Part shown: piece by piece, positions 16,844 to 26,526 of the stretch | Position numbering within the stretch: the stretch's first letter is position 1 | Layout of the letters: each line of letters begins with the position of its first letter | Assembly (NCBI GenBank): GCA_021803035.1 | Contig: JAJZME010000030.1 | Span: 1-63,355, forward strand | Origin: Acidobacteriota bacterium | Lineage (GTDB): Bacteria; Acidobacteriota; Terriglobia; Terriglobales; Acidobacteriaceae | DNA: 63,355 nt | Direction of reading: 5' to 3' | Program-made: the position numbers and the translations under genes | Notes under the pieces: generated by a model | The model's database searches: none | What the model saw: the letters and a program-made list of their open reading frames with translations, nothing else | What the model was told of the DNA's origin: nothing

Positions 16844-19800
16844 TCACGCTTCGCTGACCGAGATAACTTGCACGGGGCCGAGTAATCCGGATGCAACCGG
16901 AGTTTGAGGCCCGAATATCATGTTTCCTCCACTGCTGTGACGAGGCGGCGCGCTCTTGTGTGGAGCAGCGTGCTGATTCGCATGCTGATGAGAAGCGCCA
17001 AAGGGAAACATCGGGATTCTATCTCCGGGCAGCACCCTCTTATCCAACGGCAACAAGTTATCGCCGATAATCCGGTTTGTCCACTCATTGGTCACTTGCA
17101 CTTCTAGCAAGTTGCTCCCCAGCTTCAGAGCCGCGGACACATCCACCACATAAGGCGGCTTCCAGAGGATTCCGAACTCCTTGCCGTTCAGGGTAACTAC
17201 GGCAATATCTTTCACCATCCCAAGATCGAGCAGAAGCTTTGCTCCGGGACGAAACCATGCCTGGGGAGCCTGGAAGGTCTTGGTATAAGCCGCGGTGCCC
17301 GAGAAGTATTTGACACCTTTGTCTGAGTTTTCCGTCCAGGATTCGAGCTTCGCCAACTGGACCTTGGGCGGAGCGCCTAGATTGGGCGGGAAGGTAATTT
17401 CCCAGGGCCCATGCAGCCGGGCCAACTCTGTGCGCGCCGGACGAACTGCCTTCCGTGAGCTAACTGTTGTGTTGTGCCGGAAGACCACAAATACCGACTC
17501 ACGTTCAGCCAGGTGCAGTGGAACCGTGGTGCGGCCATTTGCAATCGTGTAGCCGGCAGGTTCTTTCATGCCGGTGTCCGCGTGCCAAAGCTCCGCCTCT
17601 TTTCCGGTTACGCGCAAGCTCACTTCAATGTTTTGGGCGTGGTCGGTGTGGTTGACGACGAAGTAGATGTGGCCGTCTTTGGTTTGCCGATGGATCCACA
17701 CCAGATCGCTGCCCAGCGGGCGGCTGGCCTCAAAGTCCCTGGGAACCTTCAGCCGCGAAAGCACCTCCTCGACCGTAATGCCGTCGTAGACCGTTCCTTT
17801 ACCAAAGTGATTCTCGAAGTTGGTCACTCCGTCGACGCCGCCCCACAGGTCCATCGCCAGTTGTTCTATTTCCGTGTCGTTCGCCGGATATCCGACCAGG
17901 TTTGGCGACCGCAACGGCTGGTGACCCAGCACGGTTGCTCCGCCGGCCACGAGGGCGTGAATCTTGCGCAGGACCGGCAGGGTCATATAACTCACTTCCG
18001 GAAGCACAAGGACGCGGTAGCTCATGCCATCGGGCAGGACCAGCCGGCCATCGTCGCCCACCGACATCCGAGTTAGAAGGACATCGGTGTTCACAACATC
18101 GTAGTCATAACCGGCGGGCGGCGCCGGTTGCAGCCCGTCGCCCCAGAAGGGCATGGTGGACGGGACGCCTTCTTTCAGCAGATAGGCGACGTCTGCGACA
18201 TATTTTCCCTGCTGGAGCATGAAGCAGGTTCGCGCGATGTAGGTCATGAATGGCTTGGCCAGCCCCGCCCAGGTGATGTTGCGGTCAATGAACGTGCCCA
18301 CCATCATATTGCCTGGCTTGGTATCGAGCGGCTGCTCGGCGCTGGTGTGGAACACGATGCGGTTTACGCCCTGCGCGAACCAGTAATCGGCAATTCCCTT
18401 CAGTGTGAAGGGCGGCTCATACCAGCCGCCGGTGAAGGATTCGGTGGCAACAATCGGCTTGCCGTAGACATGCGCCGCGGAGGCCGCCTGGCGAACATCC
18501 GCGTAGTACATCGGCTCCGGATGAAGATGATGAACCCAGAACTCGGCCATGGGAATGTCGACTTTACTCTTGTCGAGCAGGGTGTCTTCGGGGATGTCCA
18601 GCGCAATCCCCGCCGCCTCGGCGTAGGAGATCATGCCATTCTGCCGCAGCATCTTTTCCATGGTGGCGTAGTAGCCGTCGGCATACAAATCAGCAATGGT
18701 CCGCCGGAAGTCCCAGAGGAAGCGGTCGCTGATGTCGGAGGTTCCGACCACCCGGCCGGCCAGCGTGGGAAGGTATGGGGTGGGATCGTAGCCGCGCCGC
18801 TGGTGAAAGTCGGCGATCATGGTATCGGTCCAGTTCTGCATGCCGGCTTCCCAGCTATCCATGGTCATGAAACACAGCGTCTTGCCCCAGAGCGGTCCCA
18901 GGGCCTTGGCAATCGGATCGGTGTAGCCGCGGAAATAATCCTCCACATACTGCGGGCTGAACTTGTCGACCTCAAGGCCGGTTGCCGCCGGAATATCCGG
19001 ATGGTTCTTGGCACCGGTCAGCGAATAGCCCATGCGCAGCACCGTCCACTTGCCTTCCGGAACCTCCCAGTCCAGGCTGCCATCCGCAGCCATCTTTGCC
19101 GTGAGGTTGATGATGTCGGCGTGATGAATTTCCGCGGCCGGCGAGACGGGCGGTGTGGGCGCCACTTCGTACACATCCATCAGGCTGCAGTAGCACGCCT
19201 TGTCTTCCCAGCGGTTCACGCGCGCCCCGGAGTAGAGCATCGCTTCCGTCAGCATGTAATTCTGCGCCGGCGTGATGGGACCGCCATGGATGACGGCTGC
19301 GGGCAACAGCGGCGCGTCGGTCAACTCCAGGCGGAAGACCCTGGCGCGCACGGCGGGAAATGCATAGGTCCGGACCGGAGCTCCGAAGTAACCCTGCGGG
19401 CCGGGCAGAACCACCAAAGTCTCAAACGTGGTGCCATCCTCGCTGGCCAGCAGACGGCCCACCGGAATGCCCCCGTGCTGGCTGCCGATGGTAAACGCCC
19501 GCGCCGTGTAAGGCGTCGCGAACTTGAACTGTAACCACGCCGTGCCGTCCTTGGCTGCGGGAAGGGTGACGAATGTGTTGAGATTCCCATCGAACAGCGC
19601 ATCGGTCTTGATGGATCCGCCGCTGGTGGTCACTTCCGGATTCAGTTCCATCATGGGGACTTCATCGGCAGGTGTTCGATAGGCCAGGACCACGCTGTCG
19701 GCATAATACGTCTGCTGAGGCGGCGGCGGAGGCATGCCGGGGATGCGCTGCACCGGGTTGCCCAGGTCGCGGATTGGCCCGCTAACGGTGGGGGGATGAG

Positions 19801-20314
19801 GCAGTTTTCCGGTGAAATGCCGCGGGCCTTTGATCTCGGCCTCGCTCCACACCACCTTCTTCATGGCCTGATGGGGTTTCACCCACGGCCCACCCGCCTC
19901 GCTCCATCCCGGCGAGCTGTCCATGCCCATTTCAAGCCCCAGCCGTTGGCACTCGGCAGCCGCGTAGCGCACCGCATCAAGCCACGCCGGCGTGCCAAAC
20001 AGGATCTTCTTCTTCACCACCTGGCCATGGCCAAAGGAGACGTCAATCAGGTTGCAGCCGGCGATGCCGACGCGCTTCATCCACTCAAGATCCTTGGTGA
20101 TGCCGTCGAGGGTGACGTTCCCGCCTGTCCAGTGCCACCAAGTGCGCGGCTTGGCGGAGCCGGGGGGATTCAGAAAGGCCTGGGCGAACTCCGCGGCGCC
20201 GGCAGATGCTTCCCGGCTCATGTCGGCCAGCTCCGCGGCCTGGCTTCTCTCGATGGTTGCCGGGCCTGCAAGCGCCAGGACGGCCATCAATTCACAGAAG
20301 GCGCGTCGGTCCAT
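16844..20314 (-). CDS. secreted GH106 alpha-L-rhamnosidase
   Basis: The 1156-residue protein has the GH106 N-terminal signature PRTWWHWTGGNVTLDGITKD with the next helix DLEWMKRVGIAG, and the family-typical length of about 1100 residues. A short signal sequence (MDRRAFCELMAVLALAG) precedes it. The C-terminal region contains a beta-sandwich resembling carbohydrate-binding modules (DLGMVKDIAVVTLNGKEFGI and the following strands). GH106 enzymes hydrolyse terminal alpha-L-rhamnose from rhamnogalacturonan II, ulvan-type polymers or flavonoid glycosides. The ATG at 20314 follows a ggag ribosome binding site. It is the first gene of the minus-strand carbohydrate locus, 125 bases before the esterase gene. 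Specificity is inferred from family only. Confidence 0.88.
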   Translation of the reverse strand: MDRRAFCELMAVLALAGPATIERSQAAELADMSREASAGAAEFAQAFLNPPGSAKPRTWWHWTGGNVTLDGITKDLEWMKRVGIAGCNLIDVSFGHGQVVKKKILFGTPAWLDAVRYAAAECQRLGLEMGMDSSPGWSEAGGPWVKPHQAMKKVVWSEAEIKGPRHFTGKLPHPPTVSGPIRDLGNPVQRIPGMPPPPPQQTYYADSVVLAYRTPADEVPMMELNPEVTTSGGSIKTDALFDGNLNTFVTLPAAKDGTAWLQFKFATPYTARAFTIGSQHGGIPVGRLLASEDGTTFETLVVLPGPQGYFGAPVRTYAFPAVRARVFRLELTDAPLLPAAVIHGGPITPAQNYMLTEAMLYSGARVNRWEDKACYCSLMDVYEVAPTPPVSPAAEIHHADIINLTAKMAADGSLDWEVPEGKWTVLRMGYSLTGAKNHPDIPAATGLEVDKFSPQYVEDYFRGYTDPIAKALGPLWGKTLCFMTMDSWEAGMQNWTDTMIADFHQRRGYDPTPYLPTLAGRVVGTSDISDRFLWDFRRTIADLYADGYYATMEKMLRQNGMISYAEAAGIALDIPEDTLLDKSKVDIPMAEFWVHHLHPEPMYYADVRQAASAAHVYGKPIVATESFTGGWYEPPFTLKGIADYWFAQGVNRIVFHTSAEQPLDTKPGNMMVGTFIDRNITWAGLAKPFMTYIARTCFMLQQGKYVADVAYLLKEGVPSTMPFWGDGLQPAPPAGYDYDVVNTDVLLTRMSVGDDGRLVLPDGMSYRVLVLPEVSYMTLPVLRKIHALVAGGATVLGHQPLRSPNLVGYPANDTEIEQLAMDLWGGVDGVTNFENHFGKGTVYDGITVEEVLSRLKVPRDFEASRPLGSDLVWIHRQTKDGHIYFVVNHTDHAQNIEVSLRVTGKEAELWHADTGMKEPAGYTIANGRTTVPLHLAERESVFVVFRHNTTVSSRKAVRPARTELARLHGPWEITFPPNLGAPPKVQLAKLESWTENSDKGVKYFSGTAAYTKTFQAPQAWFRPGAKLLLDLGMVKDIAVVTLNGKEFGILWKPPYVVDVSAALKLGSNLLEVQVTNEWTNRIIGDNLLPLDKRVLPGDRIPMFPFGASHQHANQHAAPHKSAPPRHSSGGNMIFGPQTPVASGLLGPVQVISVSEA

Positions 20315-20788
20315 AAGATCTCCTTCCATTCACACGCAACAACGTTCAGAAAAGGCTTCCAATCTCAGGCGTGCCTGTTAACTGCGGTATTGCTTTGGCG
20401 TTGGAGTGTCAGCGCCCTTGCTGAGAAGAGTGAAAAAGTCACGTCGCGCCGCTGCAAACAAGAGCGGGCGGGGTGGTGCCAAGCTGCGCGCCTGTGAGCG
20501 ACAAAGCGGCCCGCGTACTGTAGCTGGTCCAGCGAGTGCTGATTGCGTGCTCGCGCATTCACGCTCTCGCCGGCATGACCGGCGCCCGGCCTAGTTCATC
20601 GCTTCATGGCGATGAAATCAAGCCTCGGCGATCAAAGGACCCTGCCGCGATCAGGCAGAGGTGTGCTTCGAGGGGGATTTCGAGGTCGATGTGGCCGAGC
20701 CGCTTCGCTTGCCGAAGGCTGTGCTTTTCCGCTCCAAGGCGGTCTGTCCAGTAGACGAACAGCGTCACGGCTTAGTTTCAAAGCCGGA
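20315..20788. other. gap between dnaN and the rhamnosidase gene
   Basis: No supported gene is seen in these 474 bases; short frames on both strands have arginine-rich, shadow-like translations. The region should contain the promoter of the carbohydrate genes next to 20314 and the end of the dnaN transcript near 20788. I saw no clear terminator hairpin with a T-run and no GGTCNGACC operator of the kind found before the TonB receptor. Confidence 0.5.
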
Positions 20789-21910
20789 TCAAATTCTCAT
20801 CGGCATCAGGACGTAACGATATTTGTATTCGGCTTCCGGATCTTCGGGCCGCATCTGGCCAGCGGACTGCGCGTCCTTGAACTCCAGACGCACCTCGCCC
20901 TGGTTGTCCATAGCCTTGAGGAAGTCCAGGATGTAAACCGAGTTGAAGCCAACCATGATCGGGTCGCCGGAGTAGGGCGTATCAATGGTGTCTTCGCTCT
21001 CGCCGGACTCGGTGGAGTTGGCGCTGATCTTCAGCTCATTGCTCTCCAGCCGCAGGCGGATCGCGCCGGAGCGCTCGTCGGCAAACTGCGCCACGCGCTG
21101 GATGGAGGAGGACAGCTCACTGCAGCGCACCACCGCAAACCTCGAGTTGTCACGCGGCATCACCGCCTCGAAGTTCGGGAACTGCCCGGTCAGCTTGCGG
21201 CTGCTGAGCGTGCGGTGGCCCACACGGAAGAACAGCGTGTGCTCGTCGTCAGCGAACTCGATCTTTTCGGCATCGGCAGCCGCCAGCAGCAATTGCAGCT
21301 CCTGCAGAGCCTTGCGCGGGATCAGCACGCGCTTTTCGCCGCTGATGCCTTCCAGAGTTTCTTCCGGCTTTTCTACGTAAGAGAGCCGGTGGCCGTCGGT
21401 GGCCACCATGGCCAGCGACTCTGCCTTGAGGACCAGCAAGGCGCCGTTCAGCGTGTAGCGCGATTCCTCGTTGGAGATGGCGAAGATGGTGCGGGCGATG
21501 AGTGTCTTGAGCGCCGGCACGGGAATGCTGGTCACCGCAACGGTGGGGAACTCCGGCACCTGCGGATAGTTGGCCCGTGCCATGCCCACCATCTTGGTGT
21601 TCGAGCGCCCGCTGCGAATCTGGACCCAGTGGTTTTCCAGTAGCTTGATGGAGATCTCGCTCTCAGGCAGCAGCTTGATGTAGTCGTAGAGCTTCCGCGC
21701 CGGGATGGTGCAGGCGCCGGGCTTCTTGACCTTCACGGCAGCGCTGGTGCGAATGGCCTGATCGAGGTCGGTCGCGGTGATGCTCAAGCGGTCGTCTTCC
21801 GCTTCCAGGAGAAAATTGGACAGAATCGGAATGGTGGTCTTTCGCTCCACTACGCTCTGCGTAGCGGTCAGCTCCTTCACCAGATCCTGACGGCTTACGG
21901 TAATCTCCAT
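20789..21910 (-). CDS. dnaN: DNA polymerase III sliding clamp (beta subunit)
   Basis: The beta clamp encircles DNA and tethers polymerase III. The 373-residue protein spans the usual three domains: N-terminal MEITVSRQDLVKEL, the centre with MVATDGHRLSYVE, and the C-terminal end YRYVLMPMRI, which forms the protein-binding pocket. Length and ends match the family. ATG 21910 follows a gggagg ribosome binding site; the open frame continues 17 codons upstream without family support. dnaA is not in the window, so the usual dnaA-dnaN pair is separated here. The upstream gap holds DnaA-box-like motifs. Confidence 0.97.
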   Translation of the reverse strand: MEITVSRQDLVKELTATQSVVERKTTIPILSNFLLEAEDDRLSITATDLDQAIRTSAAVKVKKPGACTIPARKLYDYIKLLPESEISIKLLENHWVQIRSGRSNTKMVGMARANYPQVPEFPTVAVTSIPVPALKTLIARTIFAISNEESRYTLNGALLVLKAESLAMVATDGHRLSYVEKPEETLEGISGEKRVLIPRKALQELQLLLAAADAEKIEFADDEHTLFFRVGHRTLSSRKLTGQFPNFEAVMPRDNSRFAVVRCSELSSSIQRVAQFADERSGAIRLRLESNELKISANSTESGESEDTIDTPYSGDPIMVGFNSVYILDFLKAMDNQGEVRLEFKDAQSAGQMRPEDPEAEYKYRYVLMPMRI

Positions 21911-22673
21911 CGCTGCCTCCCCTACGGCCGGTCTTTCCAATTCGGATTCCGCTGTTGGCATACGCTACTCTCGCTCTCAAAGTCGGGTTCCGGCTCTTGC
22001 CACACTCTACAACACCCGGCGGTGTGGCGGAAACGGCTTTCTTTTCTTCCCCTTGATTGTAGTCAGCCAGCGCAATTGCGTATGCGTGGAAAAGCGGGTA
22101 CGGTTCGCTGAAATTGGGGCTGTTATTTCAGCGGCTGATCGGCGGCGCTTTGGGCGCAGAGTTTGCCATGCGGTGAAGCGTGCCACTACGGTTAGTGAGA
22201 AATATTTACAGTGAAGAATTCCTAGTAAAAGCAATAGTTCACCGAGGAAAAGTGGGAATCTCAGCAAAGCGCTTTTAGAGCAGCAACTTGATGGGCGGCC
22301 GAGTTTTCCAAAACCGGGGCGGCAAAGCCGGGAAAGTTGGAAAGCAAGGGTGGAAGCCGTGGGAATCGACGGCTGTTTCCCACGGCTCCCACAGGCCTGA
22401 GGAAGAACCCCTGTGGATAGCTGCCGTGTTATGTGAAATGCGCGTCCAACCCTGCCGGTCACAAGCACTTGGCAAGTACGCATGATCCACAGCGGACGGG
22501 ACATCCACAGTTTGCACAAGTGCGGGCGCGCCGTGGAATGTGCAGGCGATTCCCATTGGCGGCAGCGGATTCTCTCCTTTCCCATTGCAGCAACGGACGT
22601 GGGCAGATTCTTCTCTGGACGCGGCTGGATGCGGAGGTTGGCTCCTACACTTTGTGGGAGGGGATTTGCCGCC
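21911..22673. other. divergent gap upstream of dnaN, candidate origin region
   Basis: No supported gene is present. The part at 22060-22290 is richer in A+T than its surroundings. Three DnaA-box-like 9-mers occur within 100 bases: tgtggatag (22412-22420, 8 of 9 to TGTGGATAA), tgatccaca (22483-22491, 8 of 9 to TTATCCACA) and acatccaca (22501-22509, 7 of 9). With parAB and parS about 8 kb away this could be an origin or a DnaA-regulated promoter of dnaN. No exact consensus box was found. Confidence 0.4.
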
Positions 22674-23483
22674 GTGGCTATCGACATCGGCCGTCTCAAA
22701 GATCAGTTGTTGCGGATGTCGGCCCTGGGCGCGCCCGGACGCGAGTTTTGCCAAGCCATTGCGGAACTGGCGGGGACCGGCCGCTTTGCGCAACTGCGCG
22801 AGGTGCTGCCCGGCGTTGTGTATGAGGAGCTTTGCGGCCGCTACCGCCAGGACCCCGCGGCCTTCGTGGCCGGATGGCGCAACCTGGCCGGGGAGATGCA
22901 GCAGGGCTTTGTGCAACACGCGCGCCGCCGGTTGACGCGGCTGACGCGGCTGCGGCAGGCAGGCGATGAGGGAGGCACGCCGGCGTGGCAGGAGATTCAA
23001 CGCGCTCTGGACGCGCAGCAGAACGACCTGCTGCGCGCGGCCTTCGCGCTGGAGATGCTGGAACTGGTGGAACCGGCGGTCCTGCGGGCCACACATCTGC
23101 GCGAGTGCGTGGTCAACGAGCCCAGCTCAGCCGACGCCGACCGCTACCTGGACGAGGCAACGCGCTGTTACTTCTTTGGCATGTTCACGGCCTGCGCCGT
23201 GATGTGCCGCTCGGTGCTTGAAGAGGCCACCAAGCAGAAGCTCGCTCCGGCGCTCGGCCGCCTGATTCTTACCCGTTACCGCAACACCGCAACGCTGGGC
23301 AATCTGCTGCACGAGGTGAACAACAACCTCGCGCTCACGGGTATCGACGCGAGGTTCCCGCACGTCGCCAACAAGGTGAACGACGCCGGCAGGAAAGCGG
23401 TGCATCAGGGCGTGATCTTGGAAGAAGAGGCGCGCGATTGCCTGCAGAACACGCGCAGAGCGCTGGAATTGCTGCTGCTGTAA
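22674..23483 (+). CDS. DUF4145-like protein of unknown function
   Basis: The 269-residue, largely helical protein has a C-terminal half resembling DUF4145: a CYFFGMFTACAVMCRSVLEE helix, then LGNLLHEVNNN and a terminal segment (NKVNDAGRKAVHQGVILEEE) with conserved Asn and His. DUF4145 domains are found alone or fused to restriction and defence nucleases; here it is alone. GTG 22674 is preferred because GGAGGGG (22656-22663) lies upstream; an ATG 64 codons upstream would include candidate DnaA boxes. The gene is divergent from dnaN and convergent with a GDSL esterase gene. No function is proposed. Confidence 0.65.
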   Translation: MAIDIGRLKDQLLRMSALGAPGREFCQAIAELAGTGRFAQLREVLPGVVYEELCGRYRQDPAAFVAGWRNLAGEMQQGFVQHARRRLTRLTRLRQAGDEGGTPAWQEIQRALDAQQNDLLRAAFALEMLELVEPAVLRATHLRECVVNEPSSADADRYLDEATRCYFFGMFTACAVMCRSVLEEATKQKLAPALGRLILTRYRNTATLGNLLHEVNNNLALTGIDARFPHVANKVNDAGRKAVHQGVILEEEARDCLQNTRRALELLLL

Positions 23484-23547
23484 CGGATTGCCGATGCGTT
23501 CTGGTTGTCTCTCCCGTGAGGCGTGAGATGCGGGAGTTCGTTGCACA

Positions 23548-24201
23548 TCAGACGGCTGGTGGCTGGCCGAGCGCCTGGGCAATTGCCCCCCTCGCCAGAG
23601 GCATCATGACGGCATAGCCCGCCGCATTGGGGTGCAGCCCGTCATCGGTCAGCTTCGTGCGCATCATGCCGCGCTCATCGGCCATGGCGGAAAAATAATC
23701 GATGTATCCGGGTCCCTCGGCAGCGCAATACTGCTTCAGCCGTTCATTCAGCGCCACGATGCGGTCCAGCGGGCGCAGCACGGAAAATTTGATCTCGGCC
23801 GGCGGTGTGCGATGCACGGGCGTTACCGAGCCGAAGACCGTGCGAATCCCGTGTGCCCGCGCCAGATCCGCCATGGAGGCCAAGTTGCCGGCGATCTCCT
23901 CGATCGTTGCCGGCCCCGTATTGCCGGCAAGGTCATTCGTCCCGGCCAGGATCATCGCCAGCGCAGGCCGCAGCTCCACCACGTCCGGCCGGAAGCGCAG
24001 GAGGAGTTGCGCGGTGGTCTGGCCGGCGATTCCGCGGTTGATGTAGCCCAAGCCCGGAAATGAAGCCTCCAGGTCCCAGAAATCGGTGATCGAGTCGCCG
24101 AAAAACACCACGCGCCGCTCCGCGGGCGCCGGCACGCCCAAAGTGGCGTTGGCGTCGCGATAGCGGTACAGATTTGCGAAGTCATGAAAAAACCTGGGCA
24201 T
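23548..24201 (-). CDS. SGNH/GDSL-type lipase or esterase
   Basis: All four SGNH blocks are visible in the 217-residue protein: FFGDSITD with nucleophile Ser37, the Gly block GIAGQTT, the Asn block AGTNDLAGN, and the Asp-x-x-His block DDGLHPNAAGY. There is no clear signal peptide, so it may be cytoplasmic or exported without a classical signal. Related enzymes act as acetylhydrolases or lysophospholipases; the substrate cannot be chosen. The start ATG overlaps the upstream region of folC on the other strand, so the two genes share a short divergent promoter region. Confidence 0.85.
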   Translation of the reverse strand: MPRFFHDFANLYRYRDANATLGVPAPAERRVVFFGDSITDFWDLEASFPGLGYINRGIAGQTTAQLLLRFRPDVVELRPALAMILAGTNDLAGNTGPATIEEIAGNLASMADLARAHGIRTVFGSVTPVHRTPPAEIKFSVLRPLDRIVALNERLKQYCAAEGPGYIDYFSAMADERGMMRTKLTDDGLHPNAAGYAVMMPLARGAIAQALGQPPAV

Positions 24202-24285
24202 CGGAGTCTTCCGGCGGTCTTGCGGACACGATTTGCCGCCGCCGGCGATGCGCGCGGCGGGCCGCTTTCTTATACTTTAATTTCA

Positions 24286-25614
24286 ATGTCGTACTCGGCG
24301 GCCATCGATCAGTTAAGCGCCCTGGCGCCGGAGCTTGCTTCCCAACCCGGACAGCGGCGGCGCAAATTCTCGCTGGACGAGATCCGCACCCTGCTGTCCG
24401 CGCTGGGCGAGCCGCACCGGCGCTTTCCTTCCGTGCTGATTGCCGGAACCAACGGAAAAGGCTCGACGGCGGCAACGCTGGCCGCCATTCTCACCGCATC
24501 CGGCCTGAGCACCGGCCTGTATACCTCGCCGCACCTGTCCAGGCCCAACGAGCGCATCCGGATCAACGGCCGCGAGATTGCCGACGACGATTTTGCCCGC
24601 CTCTACTTCCGCGTGGACGACGCGGCGCGGCAGCTCTTGCTCGCCGGCAAGCTGCCGCAGTTTCCCAGCTACTTTGAGATGCTCACCGCCGAGGCATTCC
24701 TCTATTTTGCCGCGCGGCATATTGACATTGCGGTTTTGGAAGTTGGCATGGGCGGACGCCTGGACGCCACCAATGTGGTGGAGCCGCTGATCTCTGTGAT
24801 CACGGACATCTCGCTGGATCACACCGAATGGCTCGGCTCGACCATCGCCGCCATCACGCGGGAAAAAGCCGGCATTCTGCGGCCAGGCGGGATCATGGTT
24901 ACCTTGCCGCAGCACCCCGACGCCAACCAGGTGTTGGGCGAAGTGGCCACGGAGCTGCGTGTGCGCGGCGTGAGCGCGGTGCCATACATGCCGGCGGAGA
25001 TGGGCGCGACGGGCCCCTATCTGGTGGAAGTTTTCGGCGTGCCGATCCAGGTGGATTCGCCGCTGGCCGGCGCCCACCAGCACCGCAACGTGGCGCTGGC
25101 CATTGCCACCGCCGTGGAGCTGGCGGCGGCTCAGAAATTCCCCATGTCGGCGGAGGCCATCGCCACCGGCATTCGTCAAACCCGGTGGCCGGGCCGGCTG
25201 GAGCGCATCATTGCGCGCGGCGTGGAGTGGATTATGGACGTGGCCCACAACCCCGCCGGCGCCTGGGCGCTGCGCTCCGGCTTGCGCGCCATCCTGGAGG
25301 TCCGCCAGCCCCGGGTGCTGGTCTTCAGTTGCCTTCGCGACAAGCCGGTTGCCGAGATGGCGCAGATTCTCTTTCCGCTCTTCGATCGCGTGATCCTTGC
25401 GCCTATTCACAGCGCGCGCGCCGCCGGGCCGGCCGATCTGTTAGCCGCCGCTGAAGCGACCGGAACGCCGGCGACGGTTACCGAATCAATCAGCGAGGCT
25501 CTCGACGAGGCGGGCCGTTGCGCCGACGGCGGCGTAGTCGTGGTGTCAGGGTCGGTCTATCTTGTGGGTGAGGCGCGCACCCTGCTGCTTACGCCCGGTG
25601 GTGCGCAGCCATGA
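24286..25614 (+). CDS. folC: bifunctional folylpolyglutamate synthase/dihydrofolate synthase
   Basis: This enzyme adds glutamate to dihydropteroate and to folates using ATP, in the cytoplasm. The 442-residue protein has the Mur-ligase P-loop GTNGKGST (residues 54-61), the family pattern EVGMGGRLDATN, and the C-terminal VAHNPAGAWAL segment. ATG 24286 matches the expected N-terminus; the reading frame is open further upstream but would overlap the divergent esterase gene. The stop overlaps the start of the acyltransferase gene (ATGA), so translation of the two is probably coupled. Confidence 0.95.
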   Translation: MSYSAAIDQLSALAPELASQPGQRRRKFSLDEIRTLLSALGEPHRRFPSVLIAGTNGKGSTAATLAAILTASGLSTGLYTSPHLSRPNERIRINGREIADDDFARLYFRVDDAARQLLLAGKLPQFPSYFEMLTAEAFLYFAARHIDIAVLEVGMGGRLDATNVVEPLISVITDISLDHTEWLGSTIAAITREKAGILRPGGIMVTLPQHPDANQVLGEVATELRVRGVSAVPYMPAEMGATGPYLVEVFGVPIQVDSPLAGAHQHRNVALAIATAVELAAAQKFPMSAEAIATGIRQTRWPGRLERIIARGVEWIMDVAHNPAGAWALRSGLRAILEVRQPRVLVFSCLRDKPVAEMAQILFPLFDRVILAPIHSARAAGPADLLAAAEATGTPATVTESISEALDEAGRCADGGVVVVSGSVYLVGEARTLLLTPGGAQP

Positions 25615-26390
25615 GTACGCGGCCCGATCCATTGCCCGCGTCGGTTCGCTGGCGCTCCAACCTGATCCAGGCGCCGCTTTTCTTTCTGGTCACCGGCTTC
25701 TGCGGCACCGTGGCCCTTATCGTCTCGCTCCTCGAGAAGAACGGCCGGGCGCAGCACCGCATCGCGCAGATCTGGGCACGCGCCAGCGTCTGGGCCTCGG
25801 GCGCAAAGGTCACCGTGCACGGCGCGGAGAACCTGCGCAAGCATCCCGTGGCTGTCTATGCCTCCAACCATACCTCCTACATCGACACGCCGGTGCTCTT
25901 CTCCTCGCTGCCCTTTCAATTCCGCATCCTGGCCAAAAAGGAGCTGTGGCAGTTGCCATTCATTGGCTGGTATCTGAATCGCTCCGGCCAGATCTCCATT
26001 GAGACCACCAACGCGCACACCACGCTGTCCAGCCTGGGCTCGGGCGTCAAGGCGCTGCGCGGCGGCATGCCGCTGGTCGTTTTTCCGGAGGGCCGGCGAA
26101 CCGGCACCGGCGAGCTGAATCCCTTTCTCTCCGGCGCGGCCTTTCTGGCCATTCGCGCGCAGGTGCCGGTGGTGCCCATCGCGCTCACCGGCGGCTACGA
26201 CCTGCTCCCGATTCACACCCATCATTTCTATCCCGGCCCACTGGCACTTACCGCCGGCGAGCCCATCGAGACCAGGGGTATGACCCTGCGCCAGGCTGGC
26301 GAGCTGACCGACAGGGTGCGCGCCGCCATTGAAGAGATGCTGGGGCAAAAGACCGATACAAACCAGCCCGCCGCGGTAGCGCAAGAATAG
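25611..26390 (+). CDS. plsC: 1-acyl-sn-glycerol-3-phosphate acyltransferase (PlsC family)
   Basis: This membrane-associated enzyme acylates lysophosphatidic acid to phosphatidic acid. The 259-residue protein has an N-terminal hydrophobic helix (about residues 22-40), the catalytic NHTSYID motif (His87, Asp92), the substrate-binding VFPEGRRTG motif, and the VPVVPIALTGGYDLL block. The ATG overlaps the folC stop by four bases. Downstream, a perfect 24-base palindrome separates it from the transporter gene. Confidence 0.92.
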   Translation: MSTRPDPLPASVRWRSNLIQAPLFFLVTGFCGTVALIVSLLEKNGRAQHRIAQIWARASVWASGAKVTVHGAENLRKHPVAVYASNHTSYIDTPVLFSSLPFQFRILAKKELWQLPFIGWYLNRSGQISIETTNAHTTLSSLGSGVKALRGGMPLVVFPEGRRTGTGELNPFLSGAAFLAIRAQVPVVPIALTGGYDLLPIHTHHFYPGPLALTAGEPIETRGMTLRQAGELTDRVRAAIEEMLGQKTDTNQPAAVAQE

Positions 26391-26406
26391 CTGGAACGGA
26401 AAAGCT

Positions 26407-26430
26407 GCATCAGGCCCGGGCCTGATGCAA
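26407..26430. terminator. perfect 24-base palindrome after plsC
   Basis: The arms TGCATCAGGCCC and GGGCCTGATGCA are fully complementary with no spacer. It lies 17 bases after the plsC stop and about 97 bases before the transporter start. No T-run follows, so it is either an imperfect terminator or a binding site for a dimeric regulator of the transporter gene. Confidence 0.4.
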
Positions 26431-26526
26431 TGTCTCTTGAAATCCTCGAATCAAACGATTTACTCCGTGATACAGTTGCGGAGTCGAGTCAATTGTCGCC
26501 GGGAGATTCGGCTGCTTGGGAACGTT

